Origin: Bacteroidales bacterium UBA5621
GTDB taxonomy: Bacteria > Bacteroidota > Bacteroidia > Bacteroidales > VadinHA17
Assembly (NCBI GenBank): GCA_002424525.1
Contig: DIKJ01000162.1
Span: forward strand, 1-9,638
Length of the DNA stretch: 9,638 nucleotides
Reading direction: 5' to 3'
The notes beneath the pieces are model-generated. The model was not told the origin of the DNA. It did no database searches and saw nothing but the letters and a program-made list of their open reading frames with translations. Shown in pieces: positions 1 to 6,717 of this stretch (its first letter is position 1; each line of letters begins with the position of its first letter). The position numbers and the translations under genes were made by a program.

Positions 1-1
1 T

Positions 2-22
2 ATCTTTTATCTTTTGTCTTTT
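2..22. repeat. 7-bp tandem repeat, three units (AAAAGAY on minus strand)
   Basis: On the minus strand this reads as three consecutive heptamers: AAAAGAC (22-16), AAAAGAT (15-9) and AAAAGAT (8-2). The next base also fits, so the array may continue beyond the left edge. It lies downstream of the minus-strand hydrolase gene and is separated from a second heptad block by about 10 bp. It is clearly periodic but short. I know of no function for it and see no hairpin in it. Confidence 0.7.
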
Positions 23-32
23 GCAGCCCGTT

Positions 33-67
33 AGCTCTTCGCTCCCCGCTCTTCGCTCTACGCTCTA
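33..67. repeat. 7-bp degenerate tandem repeat, five units (TAGAGCG type)
   Basis: Read on the minus strand there are five heptamers in a row: TAGAGCG (67-61), TAGAGCG (60-54), AAGAGCG (53-47), GGGAGCG (46-40) and AAGAGCT (39-33). The AGCG core is kept in the first four units and variation is mostly in the first two bases. The TAG of the first unit is the stop codon of the hydrolase gene, so the array begins inside the coding sequence end. The repeat is not self-complementary, so it is not an intrinsic terminator. Role unknown. Confidence 0.75.
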
Positions 68-1165
68 ATTATACCCGTACCCCGCCTTCTGCAAATCCCT
101 CACCGACCTGAAGGGCCTGGGCGGATTCAGGTATTTGTTCAGATGATTGTAGATCTTCATCCTGATTTCCTTTGCCTCCATATAGTCCATTCGGTCGAAC
201 GAATGACCGCCGGGCATGGCGTCGAATATCTCATACGAAAAATTCTTTTTGCCTTCAGCCTTAAGTGATTTGATAAGATGTTCGACTTCAAGCACATTCA
301 CGTCCTCATCATTTGTATTTGTATGAATGAGCAGGGGAGTGTTCTGATATTTGTGCACCTGCCATGCAGGCGATCTTTTCCTGTATTCTGCCACATTCTG
401 GTCAGCCGGCTTTCCTATCGCCGCCTGTTCTGAGAAGAGATCGCGGTATGCCTGGTTTTTGTAACCCATACGGGCTATCAGGTCACTCACCGGGACACCT
501 GTGAACGCCACCCTGTAATTTCCGGGATATTCGAAGATATTGAACAGGGCAATATAGCCCCCATGGCTCCAGCCAATTATCCCGACCCTATCCTTGTCGA
601 CTATTGAGTAGTTGTCGATCATATATTGACGGCTGGCGTCAACATCCTGCACCTCAAGACCCCCATAGTCTATCATATTGTATAGTGCTGCCCCGTAGCC
701 TGTCGAGCCACGGTATTCCGCTGCCGTTACTATATACCCCTGCGAAACCATCTCCCTGATTATGTGAGTATAATAAGTATTGAAATTAGCGTGTACCCCC
801 CCGTGGGGGAATACAAGCAGTGGGTATTTCTTAGCCGGGTCAGCATTTCTCGGTATGAAAACGTATGTCCAGAATTTAACCGGATTGCCTGCACCCTGAC
901 CTGTGGGATTCTTCTCCACAGCGAGCGGGGGCCCGGTGATATACACCTTGTCGATAAAGGCAATATCGCCAACCCTGTTGTACCATTGAAGATCATCGAT
1001 CTTCTTCTCAAGAATGTCAAACTGATGCCTCAGATCCTCAAATCTGGCTTCTGTCTTGCTGATGGCATTCATCAGTTCGGTTGTTCCAGGCTGCCCTGAT
1101 GCCTTAAGAAATGATAAGTTGAGCAGACCAATAATTAAAATCAGGTTAAAGATAATTTTTGTCAT
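65..1165 (-). CDS. Secreted alpha/beta hydrolase, prolyl oligopeptidase (S9) type
   Basis: A 366-residue exported serine hydrolase, probably a peptidase or esterase. Residues 1-24 form a signal peptide with a hydrophobic core and a likely signal peptidase I site at ASG/Q, so it should act in the periplasm. Residues 28-60 are charged, probably helical or coiled coil. The catalytic domain spans roughly 95-348: an oxyanion-type HGG at 121-123, the nucleophile elbow GWSHGG at 198-203 (Ser200), Asp286 in a DxxV context, and His321 in GGHSF. All three triad residues are therefore visible. It lacks the N-terminal beta-propeller of full-length prolyl oligopeptidases, so it resembles the compact DAP2/AXE-like members of the superfamily. 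The ATG overlaps the dapF stop (ATGA), implying translational coupling. Substrate cannot be read from the sequence; acyl-aminoacyl peptidase or carbohydrate esterase activity are both possible. Confidence 0.85.
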   Translation of the reverse strand: MTKIIFNLILIIGLLNLSFLKASGQPGTTELMNAISKTEARFEDLRHQFDILEKKIDDLQWYNRVGDIAFIDKVYITGPPLAVEKNPTGQGAGNPVKFWTYVFIPRNADPAKKYPLLVFPHGGVHANFNTYYTHIIREMVSQGYIVTAAEYRGSTGYGAALYNMIDYGGLEVQDVDASRQYMIDNYSIVDKDRVGIIGWSHGGYIALFNIFEYPGNYRVAFTGVPVSDLIARMGYKNQAYRDLFSEQAAIGKPADQNVAEYRKRSPAWQVHKYQNTPLLIHTNTNDEDVNVLEVEHLIKSLKAEGKKNFSYEIFDAMPGGHSFDRMDYMEAKEIRMKIYNHLNKYLNPPRPFRSVRDLQKAGYGYN

Positions 1166-1953
1166 TTTTCAGTTTTTATTATCACTTCCCCCTTGAAAAC
1201 GAAAGTTGCTGGTCCGGTGAGCCGGATATTCGTAATTCTTTTATCCTCAATCTTAAATTCGACATTGAGGTTCCCTCCCTTTGTTACAATATTTACAGAA
1301 TTGCTGTCAAAATGTCCTGAAAGGACCGAAGCAATGGCAGAAGCCGTTACTCCTGTGCCGCAGGAGAGAGTCTCGTCCTCCACACCTCTCTCGAAGGTCC
1401 TGACAAATATATGGTTATCTTTCACCTCGACGAAGTTGATATTGGCACCACCTGGCGGAAGATCCTCAGACCAGCGCAATCTTCTGCCCTCGTTATAGAC
1501 ATCCATGCCGGCAACGTTTCCGCTGAATACTATATAATGAGGCGAACCGGTATTAATGAAGTAATTACCGTTTATCAGACCTGTTTCTTTCACATCGTTC
1601 ATCTGGAGGGTTATGATATTGTCTTTTGCGGAAGCTTTATGAGTACCGTCTATCGCGCTGAAGATGAGTTTTTTACCTGCAATTCCCTCCCTGATTGCGA
1701 ATTGAGCGGCACATCTGCCGCCGTTGCCGCACATGGAACCTTCGAATCCGTCGGAATTAAAATAGGTCATCCTGAAATCGAAGCCATCAGCCTCTTCTAT
1801 CAGGATGAGGCCATCAGCACCGATGCCAATGCGCCGGTCGCACAGCCTGCTGACAAGAACTGAATCTCCGGGATTAAAAACAGCTTTCCGGTTGTCTATT
1901 ATAATGAAATCGTTACCGGTTCCCTGGTATTTGTTAAATGTTATTGTTTTCAA
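1162..1953 (-). CDS. dapF: Diaminopimelate epimerase
   Basis: Interconverts LL- and meso-2,6-diaminopimelate in the cytoplasm, the step that supplies meso-DAP for peptidoglycan crosslinks and for lysine synthesis. The 263-residue length fits the family. The N-terminus KYQGTGNDF (8-16) is the DapF signature. The two catalytic cysteines are present: Cys75 in MCGNGGR and Cys198 in SCGTG, the acid/base pair of this cofactor-independent epimerase. The start codon is TTG (1953-1951): an in-frame TAA lies 30 bp upstream with no ATG between, and the first internal ATG comes after the N-terminal signature. No Shine-Dalgarno sequence is evident. The stop overlaps the start of the secreted hydrolase gene by 4 bp, so the two form an operon. 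It is divergent from the HtrA gene across a 173-bp gap in which I found no exact TAnnTTTG promoter on either strand. Confidence 0.96.
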   Translation of the reverse strand: MKTITFNKYQGTGNDFIIIDNRKAVFNPGDSVLVSRLCDRRIGIGADGLILIEEADGFDFRMTYFNSDGFEGSMCGNGGRCAAQFAIREGIAGKKLIFSAIDGTHKASAKDNIITLQMNDVKETGLINGNYFINTGSPHYIVFSGNVAGMDVYNEGRRLRWSEDLPPGGANINFVEVKDNHIFVRTFERGVEDETLSCGTGVTASAIASVLSGHFDSNSVNIVTKGGNLNVEFKIEDKRITNIRLTGPATFVFKGEVIIKTEK

Positions 1954-2126
1954 TGTTAAAGTGTTGTTAAATGTGTATCTTTAATACTGGTTCCGGGTTA
2001 AAAAAGCATGAACTTTGTAAACAATATTCCATGAATCGCGTTGTAAAGATAAAAATCTTTCTTCAAGGCATAATATTTGAATAATGCATACCGGAAAGTA
2101 AAATAGTAATAACTAAATATACAACT

Positions 2127-3584
2127 ATGAAGACAAAGAATTTATTAGGTGCATTGGGCATGGCTCTTCTTGGGGCAGCCATCGCTCTGTTTGCATATAC
2201 CAAAATAATTGATAAACCATCGGTGATCCAGGTTAATGACAGTTCAGAGATAAGCAGCCGGGATGTCAGGGCTATGCTTACCTCCTATGTTCAGCAGGGA
2301 GGGCAGATCGATCTGACATATGCTGCAGAGCAGACGGTTCATGCCGTTGTTAATGTCAGGACCAAAACAATGATGGGAGGACAGACCATGAACCCGCTCT
2401 GGGAATTCTTTTACGGTGAAAGGTACGGCAGACAGAGAGAACCGAGAGAGGTACAGGGCATCGGATCGGGGGTTATAGTTTCTTCTGACGGATATATCAT
2501 TACTAACAATCATGTGATTGAGGGCGCTGATAATGTGAATGTCAAACTTAACGACAACAGGGAATTCACCGCGGAGGTTGTCGGAAGGGACCCCAGTACA
2601 GATATCGCCTTACTGAAAGTAAAGGCTCAGGACCTCCCGTTCGTCAGATACGGTGATTCTGATGAACTCAAACTCGGAGAATGGGTCCTGGCAGTCGGTA
2701 ATCCCTTCAACCTGACATCAACTGTTACTGCAGGGATTGTGAGTGCAAAGGGAAGGAGCCTCGGAATAATCGAGAGAGATTTCAGCGTTGAGTCATTCAT
2801 ACAGACAGATGCTGCCCTTAATATGGGCAACAGCGGAGGTGCATTGGTGAACACCAAAGGATTGCTGGTGGGGATCACCACTGCAATACTTTCTCCAAGT
2901 GGAGCTTATGCTGGAAATTCATTTGCTGTTCCCATCTCAATAGTAAAGAAGGTCGTCGACGACCTGAAGGAATTCGGAGAGGTACAGAGAGCCATTATGG
3001 GAGTGGTCATTCAGCCCGTAACACCCGATGATGCCAAAAAACAAAACCTTTCAGAGGTCAGGGGTGCCAGGATAACAGGTCTGACAGAAAAAGGATCGGC
3101 TCAGGAAGCAGGACTCAGGGAAGATGATATTATTACCAGGGTCAATAACGTGGCAATAAGCTCAGTGGCAGAACTTCAGGTACAGATAAGTAAATTCCGC
3201 CCCGGCGACAAAGTGTCGGTTACTTATGTAAGAAACGGAAAGGAGAGCTCTGTTCCGGTCATTCTTAAAAACATTGCAGGAAACACCGGAGTAGTGAAGC
3301 CCGGTACAGGAACAGGCATAGTTTTCGGAGCAAGAGTAGAACCTCTCAGCCAGTCGGAGATGCGTCAATATAAGGTTGATCATGGCGTCAAAGTAATTGA
3401 AGTGAACGATGGCAGATTCAAAGACCTTGGTATCAGCAGAGGTTATATAATCCTTACGGTAAACGGCAACAAAGTCAAAAATGCTGCTGAAATTCGTGAA
3501 ACTACTTCTGGCGAAAAGAGCCTTAATTCGATCGAAGGGATCCAGGCTAACGGCACATACTTCAGTTTTCAGTTTAGAAGATAA
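2127..3584 (+). CDS. degP: HtrA/DegP-type periplasmic serine endoprotease
   Basis: An envelope quality-control protease that degrades or holds misfolded exported proteins. The 485-residue product has a hydrophobic segment at 6-24 with no clear cleavage motif, so it is either a signal peptide or a membrane anchor. The trypsin-like domain spans about 65-280 with the full triad: His129 (NNHVI), Asp159 (STDIALL) and Ser236 in GNSGGAL. PDZ1 is about 288-382, with the carboxylate-binding loop near 290-294 and the GSAQEAGL-DDII pattern at 323-336. A second PDZ-like domain covers about 397-482 and is more divergent. Two PDZ domains match the DegP/DegQ architecture rather than DegS. The start has no Shine-Dalgarno sequence, as is common in this phylum. 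It stands alone: dapF is divergent and rpoD has its own promoter. Which of DegP or DegQ it resembles more cannot be settled by eye. Confidence 0.95.
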   Translation: MKTKNLLGALGMALLGAAIALFAYTKIIDKPSVIQVNDSSEISSRDVRAMLTSYVQQGGQIDLTYAAEQTVHAVVNVRTKTMMGGQTMNPLWEFFYGERYGRQREPREVQGIGSGVIVSSDGYIITNNHVIEGADNVNVKLNDNREFTAEVVGRDPSTDIALLKVKAQDLPFVRYGDSDELKLGEWVLAVGNPFNLTSTVTAGIVSAKGRSLGIIERDFSVESFIQTDAALNMGNSGGALVNTKGLLVGITTAILSPSGAYAGNSFAVPISIVKKVVDDLKEFGEVQRAIMGVVIQPVTPDDAKKQNLSEVRGARITGLTEKGSAQEAGLREDDIITRVNNVAISSVAELQVQISKFRPGDKVSVTYVRNGKESSVPVILKNIAGNTGVVKPGTGTGIVFGARVEPLSQSEMRQYKVDHGVKVIEVNDGRFKDLGISRGYIILTVNGNKVKNAAEIRETTSGEKSLNSIEGIQANGTYFSFQFRR

Positions 3585-3604
3585 TCTTTTAGCTAGTGTA
3601 AATA

Positions 3605-3652
3605 ATTGTTATTCAGTGGGATGATAAAAAAATCCCCCGTGTTGATAACAAT
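3605..3652 (+). terminator. Bipartite inverted repeat after degP, possible terminator
   Basis: Outer arms ATTGTTAT (3605-3612) and ATAACAAT (3645-3652) are perfect 8-bp complements. Inner arms GGGAT (3618-3622) and ATCCC (3632-3636) enclose an A-rich loop. The RNA could fold as an interrupted stem-loop 20 bases after the degP stop. No U-run follows directly, although TATTTTTG begins 8 bases later. A terminator for degP is the simplest reading; an operator next to the rpoD promoter is an alternative. Confidence 0.4.
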
Positions 3653-3663
3653 GCGTCAATATT

Positions 3664-3694
3664 TTTGTTATTATACATAAAAGCAATATCTTTG
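3664..3694 (+). promoter_or_regulatory. Bacteroidota consensus promoter for rpoD
   Basis: TTTG at 3664-3667 and TATCTTTG at 3687-3694 are separated by exactly 19 bases. This matches the Bacteroidota primary-sigma consensus (-33 TTTG, -7 TAnnTTTG) at every fixed position. Transcription would start near 3699, giving a leader of about 18 nt that carries the Shine-Dalgarno sequence. Since the gene downstream encodes the sigma factor expected to read this promoter, autogenous expression is likely. Confidence 0.8.
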
Positions 3695-3707
3695 CGAAAA
3701 TTTTTCC

Positions 3708-3712
3708 GGAGG
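3708..3712 (+). promoter_or_regulatory. Shine-Dalgarno sequence of rpoD
   Basis: GGAGG ends 4 bases before the ATG at 3717. It is the only strong, close anti-16S match in front of a gene in this window and fixes the rpoD start. The spacing is on the short side. Confidence 0.65.
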
Positions 3713-3716
3713 CATA

Positions 3717-4577
3717 ATGAGACAGCTAAAGATTACCAAATCCATAACAAACAGAGAAAGTGCATCACTTGATAAATATCTGCAGGAGATTGGTAAGGAG
3801 GAGTTGATATCGGTGGAAGAGGAGGTTGAACTGGCCCAGAGGATTAAAAAGGGGGACAGAGCTGCTCTTGAGAAACTTACAAAAGCAAACCTCCGTTTCG
3901 TCGTATCAGTCGCCAAACAGTATCAGAACCAGGGACTCAGTCTTCCTGACCTTATTAATGAAGGTAACCTGGGCCTTATCAAAGCTGCCGAGAAATTTGA
4001 TGAGACAAGGGGATTCAAATTCATTTCCTATGCTGTGTGGTGGATAAGGCAGTCGATCCTCCAGGCCCTGGCAGAACAGTCGAGAATCGTCAGACTTCCT
4101 CTGAACCAGGTCGGTTCACTTAACAAGATCAATAAAGCCTTTTCGAAGTTCGAACAGGAAAATGAGCGTACTCCTTCTCCGGAAGAGCTGGCCGATGTGC
4201 TGGAACTGCCTAAGGAGAAAGTAACTGACACACTTAAGGTGTCGGGCCGTCATGTCTCCGTCGATGCCCCTTTTATTGAGGGAGAAGATAACAGTCTGCT
4301 CGATGTGCTTACTAATCTCGATTCTCCGGTGGCTGATAAACTGCTTATGGATGAATCGCTTTCGCGCGAGATCTACAGGGCACTTGCAACCCTTACCGAA
4401 AGGGAGAGAGATATAATAAGGTTTTTCTTTGGCATTGGCTGTCAGGAAATGACCCTTGAAGAGATAGGTGAGAAGTTTGGCCTTACACGTGAAAGGGTAC
4501 GCCAGATAAAGGAAAAAGCAATACGCAGGCTGAGACATACCTCGCGCAGCAGATTACTGAAGGGTTATTTGGGTTAG
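3717..4577 (+). CDS. rpoD: Primary RNA polymerase sigma factor (sigma-70 family, group 1)
   Basis: Directs core RNA polymerase to housekeeping promoters. The 286-residue length is typical of the Bacteroidota primary sigma, which lacks region 1.1 and the long non-conserved insert of the E. coli protein. Region 1.2 is about 14-46. Region 2 is about 50-120, with the core-binding and -10 recognition segment [18 protein letters not shown] at 78-95 and the [10 protein letters not shown] segment at 105-114. Region 3 is about 124-205. Region 4 is about 216-278, with the helix-turn-helix [20 protein letters not shown] at 245-264. The start is supported by a GGAGG four bases upstream and by a consensus promoter. 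A strong palindrome follows the stop by 24 bp, before uvrB. By length, domain content and N-terminal sequence ([21 protein letters not shown] in form) it is the housekeeping factor and not a stress sigma. Confidence 0.96.
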   Translation: MRQLKITKSITNRESASLDKYLQEIGKEELISVEEEVELAQRIKKGDRAALEKLTKANLRFVVSVAKQYQNQGLSLPDLINEGNLGLIKAAEKFDETRGFKFISYAVWWIRQSILQALAEQSRIVRLPLNQVGSLNKINKAFSKFEQENERTPSPEELADVLELPKEKVTDTLKVSGRHVSVDAPFIEGEDNSLLDVLTNLDSPVADKLLMDESLSREIYRALATLTERERDIIRFFFGIGCQEMTLEEIGEKFGLTRERVRQIKEKAIRRLRHTSRSRLLKGYLG

Positions 4578-4601
4578 TTATACCGGGTTATCCGGAATGA
4601 A

Positions 4602-4625
4602 AAGGGCGTTGCATGCAACGCCCTT
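4602..4625. terminator. Perfect 24-bp palindrome between rpoD and uvrB, likely terminator
   Basis: The left half AAGGGCGTTGCA (4602-4613) is followed directly by its exact reverse complement (4614-4625). As RNA it would form a 10-bp GC-rich stem closed by a CATG tetraloop, 24 nt after the rpoD stop. It ends in only two U residues and then ACUAUUAU, so it lacks the U-tract of a classical intrinsic terminator. A terminator or attenuating hairpin is most likely. Because it is perfectly symmetric DNA 49 bp before the uvrB ATG, a dimeric repressor site is also possible. Confidence 0.6.
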
Positions 4626-4674
4626 ACTATTATCAGACCGGTGATGTGAGAAAAAAGAATAATTGCTTCCCGTA

Positions 4675-6705
4675 ATGGAATTCAGGCTTGTTTCAGATTT
4701 TCAGCCGACCGGCGACCAGCCCGAAGCTATCAGACAGCTTGTGGAGGGACTTGAAAAGGGAGTCCCGTACCAGACTCTCCTTGGAGTTACAGGTTCGGGC
4801 AAAACTTTCACCATTGCCAATGTGATACAAAAGATCCAGCGGCCGGTCCTTGTCCTGAGCCATAACAAAACCCTTGCCGCACAGCTTTACGGAGAGTTCA
4901 GGCAATTTTTCCCTGAAAACAGGGTGGAATATTTTGTTTCGTACTATGATTACTACCAGCCTGAGGCATATCTTCCTGTAACTGACACTTATATTGAGAA
5001 AGACCTTTCAATCAACGAAGAGATCGAAAAACTGCGCCTTAGCGCAACCTCCTCACTGCTTTCCGGACGCAGAGACGTGATAGTGGTCTCATCGGTATCA
5101 TGCATTTACGGCATAGGTAATCCCGATGACTTTCACTCAAATACCGTGCATGTTAAAAGAGAACAGACCATAGGGCGTAATCTCTTTCTGAGGAGGCTGG
5201 TCGAGAGCCTCTATTCGAGAAACGAACTGGAGTTCAAACATGGAACCTTCAGGGTAAGAGGCGATACCGTTGATATTTTTCCCGCCTATGATGATATAGC
5301 AGTGAGGGTGATATTCTTCGGCGACAGGATTGAAGAGATCTATTCCTTCGATCCTGGTGGGGGTCAGAGGCTTGAAATTTTGGACGAGTATGTGGTTTAT
5401 CCTGCCAATATCTTTGTTACTACCCGCGAAAGAATAAACGAAGCCATAAGTCAGATCCAGACAGATCTTGTCAAACAGGTAACCTATTTTAATGATATCG
5501 GAAAGAAGGAGGAGGCCAAGAGGCTGGAACAGAGGGTTTCCTATGACCTTGAAATGATAAAAGAGCTTGGCTACTGCAGCGGCATTGAGAATTATTCCCG
5601 CTATTTTGACGGACGACAGTCCGGGACAAGGCCATTCTGCCTGCTTGACTACTTTCCTGAGAATTTTATTACGGTCATTGATGAGAGCCATGCAAGCATA
5701 CCCCAGATAAGGGCTATGTTCGGAGGGGATCGTTCCAGGAAGCAGACCCTTGTCGAGTTTGGATTCAGATTACCTGCGGCCCTCGATAACAGGCCGATGA
5801 GAATGGAAGAGTTCGAGGCTCTTACAGGACAGACAATTTTTGTCAGCGCCACCCCGGCCGATTATGAGCTTGAGAAAAGTGAAGGTGTCTTCGTCGATCA
5901 GGTTATAAGGCCAACCGGCCTCCTTGATCCTCCGGTTGAGGTCAGGCCCGGGCTGAACCAGATCGATGATCTTATGGCAGAGATACGCAGAAGGACAAAG
6001 GCAGGGGAAAGGACCCTTGTGACAACCATCACCAAAAGGATGGCGGAGGAATTATCAGCATATCTTCTCAAATATGATATCAGGTGCCGCTATATTCATT
6101 CAGATATAGATACCCTCGAAAGAATCGATATCATGGAAGGATTGCGGACAGGCGAGTTTGACGTTCTAGTTGGGGTAAACCTGCTGAGGGAAGGGCTTGA
6201 CCTTCCGGAAGTGTCGCTGGTAGCGATTCTCGACGCCGACAAGGAGGGATTCCTCCGTTCTGCCCGGTCGCTGACCCAGACAGCCGGAAGGGCTGCACGC
6301 AACCTTAACGGCAAGGTGATAATGTATGCCGAAACTATTACCAAAAGTATGCAGGAGACTATTAACGAAACTAACAGGCGAAGGGACAAACAGCTGAAAT
6401 ATAATGAAAAAATGGGCATTACCCCCGCGCAGATCTTCAAAAAAACGGGATCGATCCTGAGAGGACTGAGTACAAAGGGTGTAACTGTAAAAGCTTATAC
6501 CGGTCCTGAGAAAACGGATATTGCTGCCGATCCGGTGATAAAATATATGAACAGGGAGGCGCTGGAAAAGGCAATTGAGAAGAGCAGAAGAAACATGGAA
6601 AAAGCTGCCTCGGAACTAAATTTTATAGAGGCCGCAAGGTTCCGTGACGAGATTGCCGACCTGCAGAAACTGCTTGGAAGCAAACCCCATAACCAGGGTA
6701 AGTGA
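4675..6705 (+). CDS. uvrB: Excinuclease ABC subunit B
   Basis: The damage-verification helicase of nucleotide excision repair. It is loaded by UvrA, opens the duplex with its beta-hairpin and recruits UvrC for incision. I chose the ATG at 4675 (676 aa) over an in-frame TTG at 4663, because family members begin at the MxFxLVSxFxPTGDQP motif. Numbered from that ATG: Walker A GVTGSGKT 37-44, the damage-probing beta-hairpin SYYDYYQPEAYLP 89-101, a DESH Walker B 336-339, ARxSATP-like FVSATP 389-394, helicase motif VI QTAGRAAR 535-542, and a C-terminal UVR domain about 627-662 that would contact UvrC. Length and all motifs are intact. No TAnnTTTG promoter is visible in the 97-bp gap, so it may depend partly on read-through from rpoD. 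It converges on the methyltransferase gene with 12 bp between stops. Confidence 0.97.
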   Translation: MEFRLVSDFQPTGDQPEAIRQLVEGLEKGVPYQTLLGVTGSGKTFTIANVIQKIQRPVLVLSHNKTLAAQLYGEFRQFFPENRVEYFVSYYDYYQPEAYLPVTDTYIEKDLSINEEIEKLRLSATSSLLSGRRDVIVVSSVSCIYGIGNPDDFHSNTVHVKREQTIGRNLFLRRLVESLYSRNELEFKHGTFRVRGDTVDIFPAYDDIAVRVIFFGDRIEEIYSFDPGGGQRLEILDEYVVYPANIFVTTRERINEAISQIQTDLVKQVTYFNDIGKKEEAKRLEQRVSYDLEMIKELGYCSGIENYSRYFDGRQSGTRPFCLLDYFPENFITVIDESHASIPQIRAMFGGDRSRKQTLVEFGFRLPAALDNRPMRMEEFEALTGQTIFVSATPADYELEKSEGVFVDQVIRPTGLLDPPVEVRPGLNQIDDLMAEIRRRTKAGERTLVTTITKRMAEELSAYLLKYDIRCRYIHSDIDTLERIDIMEGLRTGEFDVLVGVNLLREGLDLPEVSLVAILDADKEGFLRSARSLTQTAGRAARNLNGKVIMYAETITKSMQETINETNRRRDKQLKYNEKMGITPAQIFKKTGSILRGLSTKGVTVKAYTGPEKTDIAADPVIKYMNREALEKAIEKSRRNMEKAASELNFIEAARFRDEIADLQKLLGSKPHNQGK

Positions 6706-6717
6706 AAAACAGCCCGC

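Noticed and set aside
764..1099. Open frames on the plus strand and in an alternate minus frame within the secreted hydrolase gene
   Set aside because: The hydrolase has an intact signal peptide and catalytic triad in its own frame. The others carry no motif.
1411..1863. A 150-codon plus-strand open frame antisense to dapF
   Set aside because: It lies wholly inside dapF, which has complete catalytic motifs. The antisense product shows no recognisable domain and no promoter or ribosome site.
2010..2013. GAAC as an extracytoplasmic-stress sigma -35 element for degP
   Set aside because: A four-base match with no matching -10 element at the right spacing is expected by chance.
2071..2080. TAATATTTG as a possible -7 box for degP
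   Set aside because: The spacing inside the box is off by one relative to TAnnTTTG, and no TTTG lies about 19 bases upstream. I could not support a promoter call in the 1954-2126 gap on either strand.
4116..4538. A 140-codon minus-strand open frame inside rpoD
   Set aside because: It overlaps conserved sigma regions 3 and 4, has no independent support, and is explained as the shadow of a real gene.
4663..4674. TTG at 4663 as the uvrB start
   Set aside because: It would add four residues before the conserved MxFxLVSxFxPTGDQP N-terminus, and the ATG at 4675 fits the family.
5137..5691. A 184-codon minus-strand open frame inside uvrB
   Set aside because: It is antisense to a fully conserved uvrB region including the DESH motif, and its translation looks like a composition artefact with no domain.
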